64,000 bases of DNA from contig NZ_VLKC01000002.1 in the NCBI RefSeq assembly GCF_007830295.1, positions 654,940 to 718,939 of the forward strand, given 5' to 3'. Position 1 is the stretch's first letter. Every line of letters begins with the position of its first letter. The stretch comes from Sporomusa sp. KB1 (GTDB lineage Bacteria > Bacillota > Negativicutes > Sporomusales > Sporomusaceae). Below are positions 1 to 8,055 of the stretch, piece by piece. The notes beneath the pieces were generated by a model. That model did no database searches, was not told the DNA's origin, and saw nothing but the letters and a program-made list of their open reading frames with translations. Made by a program: the position numbers and the translations under genes.

Positions 1-202
1 TATCTTTTACCTTTTTCCAGGTCTTATATTTCTCAGTAAAATCATCAGCAACCTTGGCAACTACCGGTGCCAGCGTACTGGAACCACCAATTTTAATCGA
101 AAAGTCCTTAACCTGCTGTGGCTTACTGGTCGTGGAACTACCACAGCCTGCAATAACAGCGATACAAGTAAATAATAGAAAATACGTTAGCAGCTTCTTC
201 AT
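1..202 (-). CDS. pstS: Phosphate-type ABC transporter substrate-binding lipoprotein, N-terminal part
   Basis: Only the first 67 or so codons are inside the window; the gene runs off the left edge. The protein starts MKKLLTYFLLF, has a hydrophobic signal segment and a lipobox ending IAGC, so it should be a lipoprotein on the outer face of the cytoplasmic membrane. After the lipobox comes KIGGSSTLAPVV, the beginning of the PstS-type phosphate-binding fold (GSSTLAP-like motif). The start is the ATG at 202-200 with GGAGG just upstream on the minus strand (215-211). A perfect inverted repeat lies in its upstream region. The family assignment rests on this short motif, so another PstS-like ligand such as tungstate or molybdate is not fully excluded. 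Confidence 0.75.
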   Translation of the reverse strand, partial: MKKLLTYFLLFTCIAVIAGCGSSTTSKPQQVKDFSIKIGGSSTLAPVVAKVADDFTEKYKTWKKVKD

Positions 203-223
203 TGTTTCCTCCCTAGTTGACTT

Positions 224-279
224 ATTCATTGACAAACCCTATAACAATTCTATAATATCTGTATGGTTTGTCAATGAAT
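224..279. repeat. Perfect 15-bp inverted repeat in the pstS upstream region
   Basis: The sequence ATTCATTGACAAACC at 224-238 recurs as its exact reverse complement at 265-279, 26 bp apart. The outer minus-strand arm contains TTGACA, and an AT-rich TATTATAG segment lies between the arms, so the repeat brackets a likely promoter for the pstS-like gene. It could be a looped operator or an RNA stem. It does not resemble the TTAACA-type Pho repeat seen in front of phnF. Confidence 0.6.
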
Positions 280-380
280 TTTTTCTGAAAACAATGAACT
301 AATCTCAATCTACCTACTCAGTTATCGGCACTAAAGTGAATATGCTTCACACAAGAATTCACAGATAACAAATTAACATA

Positions 381-409
381 TTGACGACTTTAGACTGCAG
401 TGATATAAT
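381..409 (+). promoter_or_regulatory. Upstream sigma-A promoter of carD
   Basis: TTGACG at 381-386, a 17-bp spacer and a perfect TATAAT at 404-409, 72 bp before the carD start codon. Confidence 0.8.
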
Positions 410-422
410 TATGGTTTTCAAC

Positions 423-451
423 TTGATTTTTATCTAATTTTGTGATATACT
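423..451 (+). promoter_or_regulatory. Downstream sigma-A promoter of carD
   Basis: TTGATT at 423-428, 17 bp, then TATACT at 446-451. With the promoter just upstream this gives carD two tandem start regions about 42 bp apart. Confidence 0.6.
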
Positions 452-480
452 TAACAACATCGTTACTAGGGGGTGACTTC

Positions 481-966
481 ATGTTTCAAATAGGTGATAA
501 GATCTTTTATCCAATGCATGGTGGAGGTATTATCGAGAAGATCGAAGAGAAGGAAATATTTGGGCAAACACAACTTTATTATGTTGTGAATATACCTCAT
601 CGAAACATGCAGGTAATGCTCCCCTTGGATAAGACCGAGAAATTGGGGATGCGCCCGATAGTAGATCCAGATACGCTCGATGATGTTCTCAGCACCTTCC
701 ACAGCGGTGAAACAGAAACGGCATCAATGAATGATACGCAAAGACAGCGACTGAACATGAGCAAGATCAAGACTGGTGATATCTGCGAAGAAGTTGCCGT
801 CATCCGGGATCTACTCAGAATTAAGAATAAGCGTAAGTTGGGAATGGCTGACAAGAACATGCTTGATAATGCCCGGCAAATTCTCATCAGCGAAGTCGTA
901 CTAGTAAAAGATATTCCCCTTGATCAAGCTACTCATTTGTTAGACCAAATATGCGATCTTCAATAA
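481..966 (+). CDS. carD: CarD-family transcription regulator
   Basis: 161-residue cytoplasmic protein. The N-terminal part (MFQIGDKIFYPMHGGGIIE) is the CarD/TRCF RNA-polymerase interaction domain, which contacts the beta subunit. The helical C-terminal half (RQRLNMSKIKTGDICEEV and the following basic helices) is typical of CarD proteins that stabilise promoter open complexes. The start is the ATG at 481, preceded by GGGGTG; an in-frame upstream start at 442 would add 13 residues but has no ribosome site and overlaps the second promoter. Length matches the family. It is a single-gene unit with two promoters and its own terminator. Confidence 0.9.
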   Translation: MFQIGDKIFYPMHGGGIIEKIEEKEIFGQTQLYYVVNIPHRNMQVMLPLDKTEKLGMRPIVDPDTLDDVLSTFHSGETETASMNDTQRQRLNMSKIKTGDICEEVAVIRDLLRIKNKRKLGMADKNMLDNARQILISEVVLVKDIPLDQATHLLDQICDLQ

Positions 967-975
967 TATTATATG

Positions 976-1003
976 AAAGGACTTGGCTTGTGCCAAGTCT
1001 TTT
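976..1003 (+). terminator. Rho-independent terminator of carD
   Basis: Stem GACTTGGC / GCCAAGTC with a TTGT loop, followed by TTTT, 10 bp after the carD stop codon. Confidence 0.8.
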
Positions 1004-1084
1004 AGGACGCTCGCAGAAGCTGCTGTACCCTTTAGGAGTATAGTCGTTCAATCCAGAGAAAGTTAACCTTTCATCTGGACCAGT

Positions 1085-1117
1085 AAAAACCCTGGCCACT
1101 TGGCTTGGGTTTTTTTC
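1085..1117 (-). terminator. Terminator of the phosphohydrolase gene, probably bidirectional
   Basis: AAAAACCC (1085-1092) pairs with GGGTTTTT (1107-1114), giving a T-run on either strand between two convergent genes. A further stem, TCCAGA...TCTGGA with internal GAAAG/CTTTC, lies at 1052-1079. Confidence 0.6.
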
Positions 1118-1132
1118 TGTTTATAATATGGA

Positions 1133-2395
1133 CTATTTATAGATAGTCCAACTATCAATGAGCCCACCGCTTTGCTTAACTGCCTTCACCTGCAGCGCAG
1201 TCTGACTGACTGCTACAACCAGATAATTGGGTTCGTCCTGCGGATCATAGAAAAACTCATGCCAATCTTTAGCTAGTAAATTCCGGTAGGTTTTAGTACC
1301 GCTCCGGCCTGTGGCAACATAGATTGTCCCCTGAGCCGGGCTAGCTGTTACCATGCCGCCACAAAGCGGATAAGTCCGGGCGTAGGCGTGATCATGACCG
1401 GTAAAAACAACGTCTACATGATATTTATCAAAAATAGGTCCAAAAGCCTTGCTGATACTAATCTCGCCATCCCCAGGCTTGTTATTGTAGAGCGGGCGAT
1501 GGATAAAGCCAAGCTTCCACTTTTTCCGGGTGCTTTGCAGGTCGTTTTCCAGCCATGCTTTTTGACGTTCCAGCATGTCTGGCACAAATGCACGTTGCTC
1601 CATTTCCTGACTGTTTAACATAACGAAATGTACATCCCCGTAATCGAAGGAATATACCTGGCCCATCAGGTTCTCTGGACCATTTTGCGGCAATTTTATT
1701 TGCGAGGTAAATAATACCGGCAGGGTGAACTGGCGGCGCTGTGCTGTATAGAACTCATGATTGCCTGTCACAGGCATAACCGGGATTGTATCAACAACAC
1801 CCTGCCCCGCACTAAACCAGCTGTTCCACTGGGAATAATCCTGACCTACATCAACAAGATCACCCACATTGGCAAAGAAAGCGGCCTGATGGTTAGCTTG
1901 ATAGGCCTGGTGCAAGGTAGTCTCCCACACATTATAATTAATGCTCTGTGAGTCGCCAAATACCAAAAAAGTAAAATCCTGCGCTATTGCCGGCGCTGTA
2001 GTGAAATACCGTGGCTGGCTCCAACCTTCCGTCCCGCCTACCCGGTAAACATAACGGGTATTGGGCTTAAGACCAGTCAAGATACTTGAATGAATGGCCA
2101 TCTCCCCGATATTCGTATGAAGTGCTTCTACACCGGCAGTTATAGTTACGGCATGCTCTGGAAATACATGTCCGCTCTTGGCCTCGGCATACTGCACCTG
2201 CCCGCCAACCGTAGCAGCCGCCGTTCGCCAGGTTATTGTCTGTGTAGTTTTAGGGTCAGCTGACCAGGTTAATGTAATATTCTCCGGAGCAGCTGTGGCC
2301 CCAATAGTAATTGACGAAAAAAAGGCTGACGATGAACCTAACACCAAGACAAAAACAAGAAAAAAGATATGTAAAAACAGCTTGGATTTGCGCAT
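1133..2395 (-). CDS. Exported purple-acid-phosphatase-like metallophosphoesterase
   Basis: 420 residues. Residues 1 to about 36 form a signal peptide (basic MRKSK, then a long hydrophobic stretch ending near GATAAPE). Next is a fibronectin-III-like domain as found at the N-terminus of purple acid phosphatases (ITLTWSADPKTTQTITW). The calcineurin-like domain carries the metal ligands FGDSQS, NVGDLVD, GNHE and GHDHAYAR. It should hydrolyse phosphate esters outside the cytoplasmic membrane; the substrate cannot be told from sequence. The ATG at 2395 is preferred because AGGTGG lies five bases upstream; a GTG at 2404 is poorly placed. A phosphate-scavenging role would fit the nearby pstS-like gene and the distant phn operon, but that is inference. 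Confidence 0.85.
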   Translation of the reverse strand: MRKSKLFLHIFFLVFVLVLGSSSAFFSSITIGATAAPENITLTWSADPKTTQTITWRTAAATVGGQVQYAEAKSGHVFPEHAVTITAGVEALHTNIGEMAIHSSILTGLKPNTRYVYRVGGTEGWSQPRYFTTAPAIAQDFTFLVFGDSQSINYNVWETTLHQAYQANHQAAFFANVGDLVDVGQDYSQWNSWFSAGQGVVDTIPVMPVTGNHEFYTAQRRQFTLPVLFTSQIKLPQNGPENLMGQVYSFDYGDVHFVMLNSQEMEQRAFVPDMLERQKAWLENDLQSTRKKWKLGFIHRPLYNNKPGDGEISISKAFGPIFDKYHVDVVFTGHDHAYARTYPLCGGMVTASPAQGTIYVATGRSGTKTYRNLLAKDWHEFFYDPQDEPNYLVVAVSQTALQVKAVKQSGGLIDSWTIYK

Positions 2396-2441
2396 TGCTT
2401 CCACCTGACCTCTGCTTTTTTTATACTATCTTGACAATATC

Positions 2442-3902
2442 TTATTTTCCCATATTTCGCAAGCAATACTGTGATATAATTTCACCCAATATTTTCACTC
2501 CCTGCAGTATTTCTTCCGAACAAACTACCGCAAAACTCAGCCGGATAAAACGGTCAGGCGCATGACGAGGAAAAAATGCCGTACCAGGGGTTAGCAGCAC
2601 ACCCTGCTGCTCAGCCGCTTGAACAACCTGCTGAGCAGATACCCCTTCCGGTAAAGCCAGCCAGCAGGTAAGCCCGCCCCTAGGCCGGTGACAAGTAATG
2701 CCAGGTGGCAGAAACTGCTCAATGGCAGCCAGCGTTGTTTGATATCGTTCCAGGTAAATGCGGCGAATGGCTGCAATGTGCCGCTGCCAGATGCCTTTGC
2801 GTAAATAGAGATCAAAAGCGCGCTGCGTCAAACCGGAAGTAGAAATATCCGAATTGTGCTTACTAGCCAGCACTTTTGCCACCATGGACGGCGGCATTAA
2901 CAAAAAAGCTAACCTAAGGCCTGGCATAAAGATTTTAGAAAAACTTTTTAAGTATATAACCCGCTGGTCACGATCCAGTGCCTTTAGCGGTGCCAAAGGT
3001 GCGTCCGAAACATCCAATTCACTGATATAGTCATCTTCCAAAATTAGCGCATTATATCGCCGGGCAAGACCAATTAACCGATTCCTTTTGCCAAGTGAAT
3101 AGGAATAGCCTGTCGGGTTCTGGATATTCGCCATTACATAAATCAGTTTAGGACGAAACGATCTGATTTTGGTTTCTAATTCCTGAATATTAATTCCGTC
3201 GCTTTCCATATTTATTTCAACAATTTTGGCACCGCGGGAACGAAAAACCGCAATGGCACCAGGATAAGTGGGGTTTTCGGTAAACACATAGTCACCATAA
3301 TTTAATACAGCCTTAGCAACAATATCGATGCCTTGCTGGGCTCCTGAAATAATCTGAACATTATTGGCCTGCGCTTTGATCCCCTGTTCCTTTAGATAGG
3401 TGGAAATCGCCTGCCGTAAGGGCTCAAATCCCTGGCTGTCCTGATAGCTAAACGCCTTGCCCTGATCCCGGTCCAGGACTTCGATTAGCAAATTTTTAAA
3501 ATCGTCAATTGGCAATAAATCAGGTGGCGGCATTACAGTGGCAAAATCAAGACAATTTTTCCCTGGGTGAACTGTAACAGGTGGCAGGGACTCTAGCTCG
3601 ATTTCAGCAGCAGGCTGATATTCGGTATCGCCATTGACTGGTATTTCAGCTACATAACTGCCGCTGCCGGCACGGGAAAAGATATAGCCGTTTCGCTCCA
3701 GTAATTTATAGGCATTTACCACCGTCCCCGGATTAACCGCCAAAAATGCCGCTAGCTTACGCACCGGCGGCAGTAAATAGCCATAACTCAATTTGCCACT
3801 GCTAATCAGCTCGCGCAAGTTATCATACAACTGGACATATAGGGATGTTTTATTATTTTTCATTAATTGTATCGATACAAATTCTAAAAATTCCTGATTC
3901 AT
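2442..3902 (-). CDS. pdxR: MocR/PdxR-type regulator (GntR HTH fused to aminotransferase fold)
   Basis: 486 residues. An N-terminal winged-helix GntR domain (about 15-85: LYVQLYDNLRELISSGKL, then LPPVRKLAAFLAVNPGTVVNAY) is followed by a fold-type I aminotransferase domain with NIQNPTGYSYS and the PLP-lysine region YLKSFSKIFMPGLRLAF. MocR proteins bind PLP and act as regulators rather than enzymes. It is transcribed divergently from pdxST, the standard arrangement for PdxR, which activates PLP synthesis genes when PLP is low and represses itself. The ATG at 3902 has GGGGG upstream; a second ATG at 3863 would begin just after one operator but has no ribosome site. One operator therefore lies inside codons 8-12. 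Confidence 0.88.
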   Translation of the reverse strand: MNQEFLEFVSIQLMKNNKTSLYVQLYDNLRELISSGKLSYGYLLPPVRKLAAFLAVNPGTVVNAYKLLERNGYIFSRAGSGSYVAEIPVNGDTEYQPAAEIELESLPPVTVHPGKNCLDFATVMPPPDLLPIDDFKNLLIEVLDRDQGKAFSYQDSQGFEPLRQAISTYLKEQGIKAQANNVQIISGAQQGIDIVAKAVLNYGDYVFTENPTYPGAIAVFRSRGAKIVEINMESDGINIQELETKIRSFRPKLIYVMANIQNPTGYSYSLGKRNRLIGLARRYNALILEDDYISELDVSDAPLAPLKALDRDQRVIYLKSFSKIFMPGLRLAFLLMPPSMVAKVLASKHNSDISTSGLTQRAFDLYLRKGIWQRHIAAIRRIYLERYQTTLAAIEQFLPPGITCHRPRGGLTCWLALPEGVSAQQVVQAAEQQGVLLTPGTAFFPRHAPDRFIRLSFAVVCSEEILQGVKILGEIISQYCLRNMGK

Positions 3903-3975
3903 CTTGTTTTTTTCCCCCTACCTTGCTATAATTACAAAAATTTTGTATCAATACATTGAAATCGTATCGGTACAA
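3867..3975. promoter_or_regulatory. Three PdxR operator-like repeats
   Basis: TTGTATCGATACAA (3867-3880) is a perfect palindrome. TGTATCAATACA (3944-3955) and CGTATCGGTACAA (3963-3975) are close copies, the last two starting 19 bp apart. They flank the divergent pdxR and pdxS start regions. The shared form is TTGTATCNRTACAA. Assignment to PdxR is inferred from position. Confidence 0.75.
3904..3932 (+). promoter_or_regulatory. pdxST promoter
   Basis: TTGTTT (3904-3909), 17-bp spacer, TATAAT (3927-3932). Two of the three operator copies lie just downstream of the expected start site. Confidence 0.65.
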
Positions 3976-4024
3976 TTATTTTAGCAGAACTATTCTTTTT
4001 ATGCAAAGAGGAGGACAATACATT

Positions 4025-4903
4025 ATGCAAAACCAATATCAACTTAACAAAAATTTAGCTCAAATGCTAAAAGGTGGCGTCATTATGGATGTTACCAACG
4101 CGGAGCAGGCAAAAATTGCTGAAACAGCCGGAGCCGTCGCTGTTATGGCACTGGAAAGAGTACCGGCCGACATTCGTAAAGATGGCGGCGTAGCCCGGAT
4201 GTCTGATCCGAAAATGATTCGCGAAATTAAAGCCACCGTTACGATACCAGTCATGGCGAAAGCTAGAATTGGTCATTTTGTTGAAGCACAGATTCTTGAA
4301 GCTCTGGGTATTGACTATGTTGACGAAAGTGAAGTCTTAACCCCGGCTGATGAGTCCTACCATATTAATAAACGCGATTTCAAAATCCCCTTTGTCTGCG
4401 GTGCCCGCAACCTTGGCGAAGCCTTACGCCGTATTGGCGAAGGGGCAGCTATGATCCGCACCAAGGGAGAAGCCGGCACAGGCAATGTTGTCGAGGCTGT
4501 CCGGCATATGCGTACAATGCTGGCCGATATGCGCCGGGTAAAAGCAGCGCCGCCAGAAGAACTAATGAGCATTGCTAAGGAAATGAGTGCCCCCTTTGAC
4601 CTCATTGAGTATATATGGAAACATGGTAAATTGCCTGTTGTTAACTTCGCAGCCGGCGGCATTGCCACTCCAGCAGATGCCGCCCTTATGATGCAGCTGG
4701 GCTGCGATGGTGTATTTGTCGGTTCAGGTATTTTCAAATCAGGCGATCCTGCCAAACGCGCTAAAGCCATTGTCGAAGCTACTACTCACTACAATGACCC
4801 TGAGTTACTAGCCAAAATTTCCGAAAATCTAGGCGAACCCATGGTCGGCATTGAAATGGACAAACTTGAACCAGCCGAACGTTTGGCTGACAGAGGGTGG
4901 TAG
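4025..4903 (+). CDS. pdxS: PLP synthase lyase subunit PdxS
   Basis: 292 residues, normal for the family. PdxS condenses ribose 5-phosphate, glyceraldehyde 3-phosphate and ammonia to pyridoxal 5'-phosphate. Visible family signatures are [52 protein letters not shown], and the C-terminal [18 protein letters not shown] with GVFVGSGIF. The lysines that carry the sugar imines are in VMAKARIG and in [16 protein letters not shown] sequence. The start is the ATG at 4025 with GAGGAGG ten bases upstream; the open frame extends further upstream through the operators but has no better start. It overlaps or abuts pdxT, which supplies ammonia. Confidence 0.97.
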   Translation: MQNQYQLNKNLAQMLKGGVIMDVTNAEQAKIAETAGAVAVMALERVPADIRKDGGVARMSDPKMIREIKATVTIPVMAKARIGHFVEAQILEALGIDYVDESEVLTPADESYHINKRDFKIPFVCGARNLGEALRRIGEGAAMIRTKGEAGTGNVVEAVRHMRTMLADMRRVKAAPPEELMSIAKEMSAPFDLIEYIWKHGKLPVVNFAAGGIATPADAALMMQLGCDGVFVGSGIFKSGDPAKRAKAIVEATTHYNDPELLAKISENLGEPMVGIEMDKLEPAERLADRGW

Positions 4904-4905
4904 TC

Positions 4906-5481
4906 TTGCTCACCATCGGCGTTCTCGCCCTCCAAGGAGCTGTACAGGAACATCTGGATTGTTTACATTCACTTCCCGGGGTAACAGGTATTCCCATAAA
5001 AAAAGCCGCTGACATCAATAGTATCGACGGACTTATCCTGCCTGGCGGTGAATCCACTGCTATCGGCAAACTGCTGCTGGAGTTCCAGCTAACCCCGTTA
5101 TTAATTGCCAAAATACGCGCTGGCCTGCCTGTGTGGGGGACCTGCGCGGGCATGATACTTTTAGCCAAAACCATTGTGGACCAACCCAACTGCCACCTAG
5201 GGCTGATGGACATTACCGTCCAGCGGAATGCTTACGGCAGTCAGCTAAACAGCTTTACAGCCAATGCGCTTATACCGGCAGTTTCGTCTGCGCCACTCCC
5301 CCTGGTTTTCATTCGGGCTCCTTATGTGGCAAAGGCCGGCCCTACCGTCAAAGTGCTGGCAACAGTGGCTGAAAAAATTGTCGCTGTAGAACAAGGCAAC
5401 ATGCTGGCTACTGCTTTTCACCCAGAACTAACTGGCAATCTCGAGTTTCATAAATACTTTGTTGCCAAAGCTGGAAAATAA
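4906..5481 (+). CDS. pdxT: PLP synthase glutaminase subunit PdxT
   Basis: 191 residues. PdxT hydrolyses glutamine and channels ammonia to PdxS. The class-I glutaminase features are LPGGESTAIGKLL, the nucleophile Cys in WGTCAGMILLA and the His-Glu pair in AFHPELTG. The TTG at 4906 gives the family-typical start MLTIGVLALQGAV and lies five bases after GAGGGTGG; a GTG at 4897 inside pdxS would add three residues. The gene starts directly after the pdxS stop, so the pair is translationally coupled. Confidence 0.95.
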   Translation: MLTIGVLALQGAVQEHLDCLHSLPGVTGIPIKKAADINSIDGLILPGGESTAIGKLLLEFQLTPLLIAKIRAGLPVWGTCAGMILLAKTIVDQPNCHLGLMDITVQRNAYGSQLNSFTANALIPAVSSAPLPLVFIRAPYVAKAGPTVKVLATVAEKIVAVEQGNMLATAFHPELTGNLEFHKYFVAKAGK

Positions 5482-5495
5482 AATATATGCCTCTC

Positions 5496-5537
5496 AACCC
5501 AAGAAGACAAAATTCTTTGTCCTCTTGGGTTTTCTTT
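5496..5537 (+). terminator. Terminator of pdxST
   Basis: AACCCAAGA-AGACAAA pairs with TTTGTC-CTCTTGGGTT, followed by TTTCTTT, 15 bp after the pdxT stop. Confidence 0.85.
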
Positions 5538-5618
5538 GGTTGCCACAAACAGATTGACCTCTTATATCCGTATTTTAAGCATTGCTATTGCAAACAATAA
5601 TCACCAGGAGGTGATGCT

Positions 5619-5744
5619 ATGACTAAGAATAATGCCAATGACTCTTTAGCTCAGAAACAGGCAAAAGAACAAAACCAGAACCGCCAAAATACGCATAGCA
5701 GCGGCGATAAGCATCTCAATGGACCCAATCATCCAGCAACCTGA
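5619..5744 (+). CDS. Small hydrophilic protein, 41 residues, possibly spore-related
   Basis: Starts MTKNNANDSLAQKQAKEQ and ends LNGPNHPAT; rich in Asn, Gln, Lys and His with no hydrophobic segment. The near-consensus ribosome site AGGAGGTGATG is the best evidence that it is translated. Composition and length recall minor small acid-soluble spore proteins, but no family motif was recognised. It is followed after 61 bp by a second small ORF with the same MTK start and similar composition. Confidence 0.65.
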   Translation: MTKNNANDSLAQKQAKEQNQNRQNTHSSGDKHLNGPNHPAT

Positions 5745-5805
5745 AAGCCGCCTAGGCTGCTGCCTAAGGAAAGACTACGATAAAATTTGTTGAGAGGTGT
5801 TAAAG

Positions 5806-5955
5806 ATGACTAAAGGAGATAGCGGCGCAACGCAACAAGATATATTTAACAAAAACGTGTCCGAACAGCCGTTGGTCAAATACAATAACCCTGCTACAAA
5901 CGGAAAAATTCAAGATGAATTACGTAATCGCCGCGACCCTAACATTCACTCATAA
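5806..5955 (+). CDS. Small hydrophilic protein, 49 residues, possibly spore-related
   Basis: Starts MTKGDSGATQQDIFNKNV and ends LRNRRDPNIHS. It is charged and Asn/Gln-rich with no membrane segment. The ribosome site GAGAGGTG lies eight bases upstream. A strong terminator follows 45 bp after the stop, which supports a two-gene unit with the 41-residue ORF. Function unknown; the pair may belong to a spore or stress function. Confidence 0.6.
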   Translation: MTKGDSGATQQDIFNKNVSEQPLVKYNNPATNGKIQDELRNRRDPNIHS

Positions 5956-6000
5956 TCCAGGCTACTCATGCCCATAAATCCCCGATCCTGCTCTCCCCAT

Positions 6001-6025
6001 TAGGCCGCATGGCCTATTTTTTTTT
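6001..6025 (+). terminator. Terminator after the two small ORFs
   Basis: TAGGCC-GCAT-GGCCTA followed by nine T residues. Confidence 0.9.
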
Positions 6026-6190
6026 CCGCATAGCCAAATAAATAAACAAAATTTTACATATTCACCTATTTTCACAAGAAAACAAGGAAACAAGGCAAAT
6101 CTCAGAGAAGCTTTATGTAAAAACCATGTACATTGACAGTAGTTGTAAATATAAATCATAAATAACCAAATCCATTATTACGAGGCAATT

Positions 6191-7849
6191 ATGAAAGATT
6201 GTTTTTTTGAAGTAAATGATAATAAAGTTAGTCTTAACAACAAAAAAACCGTATACGAGATAAACCCCGGCCCCATCTTAGTAAGCCGGTTGGATCGTGA
6301 GGGCAAACTGGTACAGGTGAACCATAATGACCCAAGCACCGGTATGGCAACGCAAAATATCCTCGGTAAGAACCTTACTTACTTTCGCCTTGAATTGCAG
6401 AATTATAAAAAATGTAAATACCATTTAAAACAAGCTTTTGCCAATGCCCAAAAGGAAGTATTTCAGCTAAATGTAGGAATACGACAATACCACATTTCCT
6501 TGCTTCCTGAGGAGAAAAGCAGCAACAAGGAAATAGAATTCGTACTTGCCATAGTGTATGATATGACCAAAGAACAAAAAGCACTCGATCAATTAGTATT
6601 CCATAAAGACAAATTAAGTGCAAGCCAGCATAGTTTAGAGATGGCGCAAAAAATTGCTAAACTGGGTTATTTTGAATGGGATAGCAGCAAGGGTATCCTG
6701 TACTGCTCAGATCAACAATATAAAAACTTTGGTTATACACCGCAAAAAACTGCACCAACTGTAGACCTTTTTGCCAGACGGATTCATCCTGATGATAGAG
6801 CGATCGTAAAATCAACGATAAGTGAAATTCGTAACGCAGAGTATTCAGAATTAGAATTCAGAGTTTTAAAGAGTGATCATTCTGTTGGCTGGGTCTATGC
6901 CCGGCTTAACGCAATTACAAATCAACAGGGGCGCTTAACCAAAGTATGGGGAGTAACCCAGGATATTACGGAAAAAAAACAGGCAGAAAACCGCATCACC
7001 AAGGCAGAAAAGGACTTGATTTTCATTAATCACGTGAACACGCGCAGTAATTATCTAAATCGCTTACTGGTAAATGATTATCCATTGGAATATACAAGCA
7101 AAGCTCTCAGTGAGTTTGGCCTCGAAAGCCACGTGGTGTATTGTTGCTTTGTGATTCAATTGGCTGACACTATGGAAAACGCAGCTATGGCAGTCCCTTG
7201 TGAAGATGATACCGCAGAGAAAAAACATCAGCTTCTCATCTGGCTTGCCGACAAAGGGCATGATAAACTATGGAACTTAAACAATAAGATAATTCTCTTA
7301 GTATCGTTAGCAGACGAAGCGATTAGCACCAAGCAATATCAACTGGATTTCTCTCAACAACTGACTCACGAACTAAAAAAACGATTTCCTGCTCTCCGTA
7401 TAATAATTGGCATATCAGGCTCATCCAGCATCCCCTTCAATATTAAGGATGTATATGAAAAGGCTAACCGCGCGGCTATTGTTGCAAGCGCAGATTGTCG
7501 CCCGCAAATAGTTCACTTTGACGATATTGGACTTTACGAAATCGCTTTTCAACTTATAAAAGATAAAAATATTGCTACCTTAGCCGCCAACACGATAGGA
7601 CGGCTTGTGGAATATGACCAGATTCGCGAAGGTAATTTATTGTTAACATTAAAATACATTTTGGAAGGCGATAGCTTGAAAGTAGTCGCCAAAAAGCTCT
7701 ATATTCATCCCAATACCGCAATATGGCGAAAACATCGTATAGAAGAATTGCTGCAAATGTCATTAGATAAAATGGAAACCAAGGTAACACTTATGTTGCA
7801 TTTAAAAATTTGGGAACTACAGTATAAAACAGCTTTAGAAAAGAAATAG
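6191..7849 (+). CDS. PAS-domain sensor with PucR/CdaR-type C-terminal HTH
   Basis: 552 residues, cytoplasmic, no membrane segment. Two PAS-like parts are visible: a weak one near 20-135, and a clear one near 150-270 ending in the PAC motif VWGVTQDITEKKQAENRI. A GGDEF-like region typical of PucR/CdaR regulators follows (about 300-460). The C-terminal 480-545 segment LKVVAKKLYIHPNTAIWRKH matches the PucR-type helix-turn-helix. It is therefore probably a one-component transcription regulator responding to a small ligand or redox cue. The ATG at 6191 has GAGG upstream. It stands alone, and no target is evident nearby. Confidence 0.82.
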   Translation: MKDCFFEVNDNKVSLNNKKTVYEINPGPILVSRLDREGKLVQVNHNDPSTGMATQNILGKNLTYFRLELQNYKKCKYHLKQAFANAQKEVFQLNVGIRQYHISLLPEEKSSNKEIEFVLAIVYDMTKEQKALDQLVFHKDKLSASQHSLEMAQKIAKLGYFEWDSSKGILYCSDQQYKNFGYTPQKTAPTVDLFARRIHPDDRAIVKSTISEIRNAEYSELEFRVLKSDHSVGWVYARLNAITNQQGRLTKVWGVTQDITEKKQAENRITKAEKDLIFINHVNTRSNYLNRLLVNDYPLEYTSKALSEFGLESHVVYCCFVIQLADTMENAAMAVPCEDDTAEKKHQLLIWLADKGHDKLWNLNNKIILLVSLADEAISTKQYQLDFSQQLTHELKKRFPALRIIIGISGSSSIPFNIKDVYEKANRAAIVASADCRPQIVHFDDIGLYEIAFQLIKDKNIATLAANTIGRLVEYDQIREGNLLLTLKYILEGDSLKVVAKKLYIHPNTAIWRKHRIEELLQMSLDKMETKVTLMLHLKIWELQYKTALEKK

Positions 7850-7895
7850 TCGTCATTGCTCATTACACAATGACTATACTTTCGGATGCTGTAAA

Positions 7896-7940
7896 AATAG
7901 GAGCAGCTATTGTTAAAATGATACAATAGCTGCTCCTATT
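7896..7940. repeat. Perfect 18-bp stem-loop after the PAS/PucR gene
   Basis: AATAGGAGCAGCTATTGT (7896-7913) and its exact reverse complement (7923-7940) flank a 9-base loop. No U-run follows on the plus strand, so it may act as an mRNA 3' end or barrier rather than a classic terminator. Confidence 0.6.
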
Positions 7941-8055
7941 GTCTAGTCACTGGACCAATAGTATATTGATGCTGTTTGCCTTACAATTATAAATCAAGTA
8001 GAACCTTGACGCATTTAATCATAGTAGGGATTTTGGGGAGAGTGATGATCCACGA

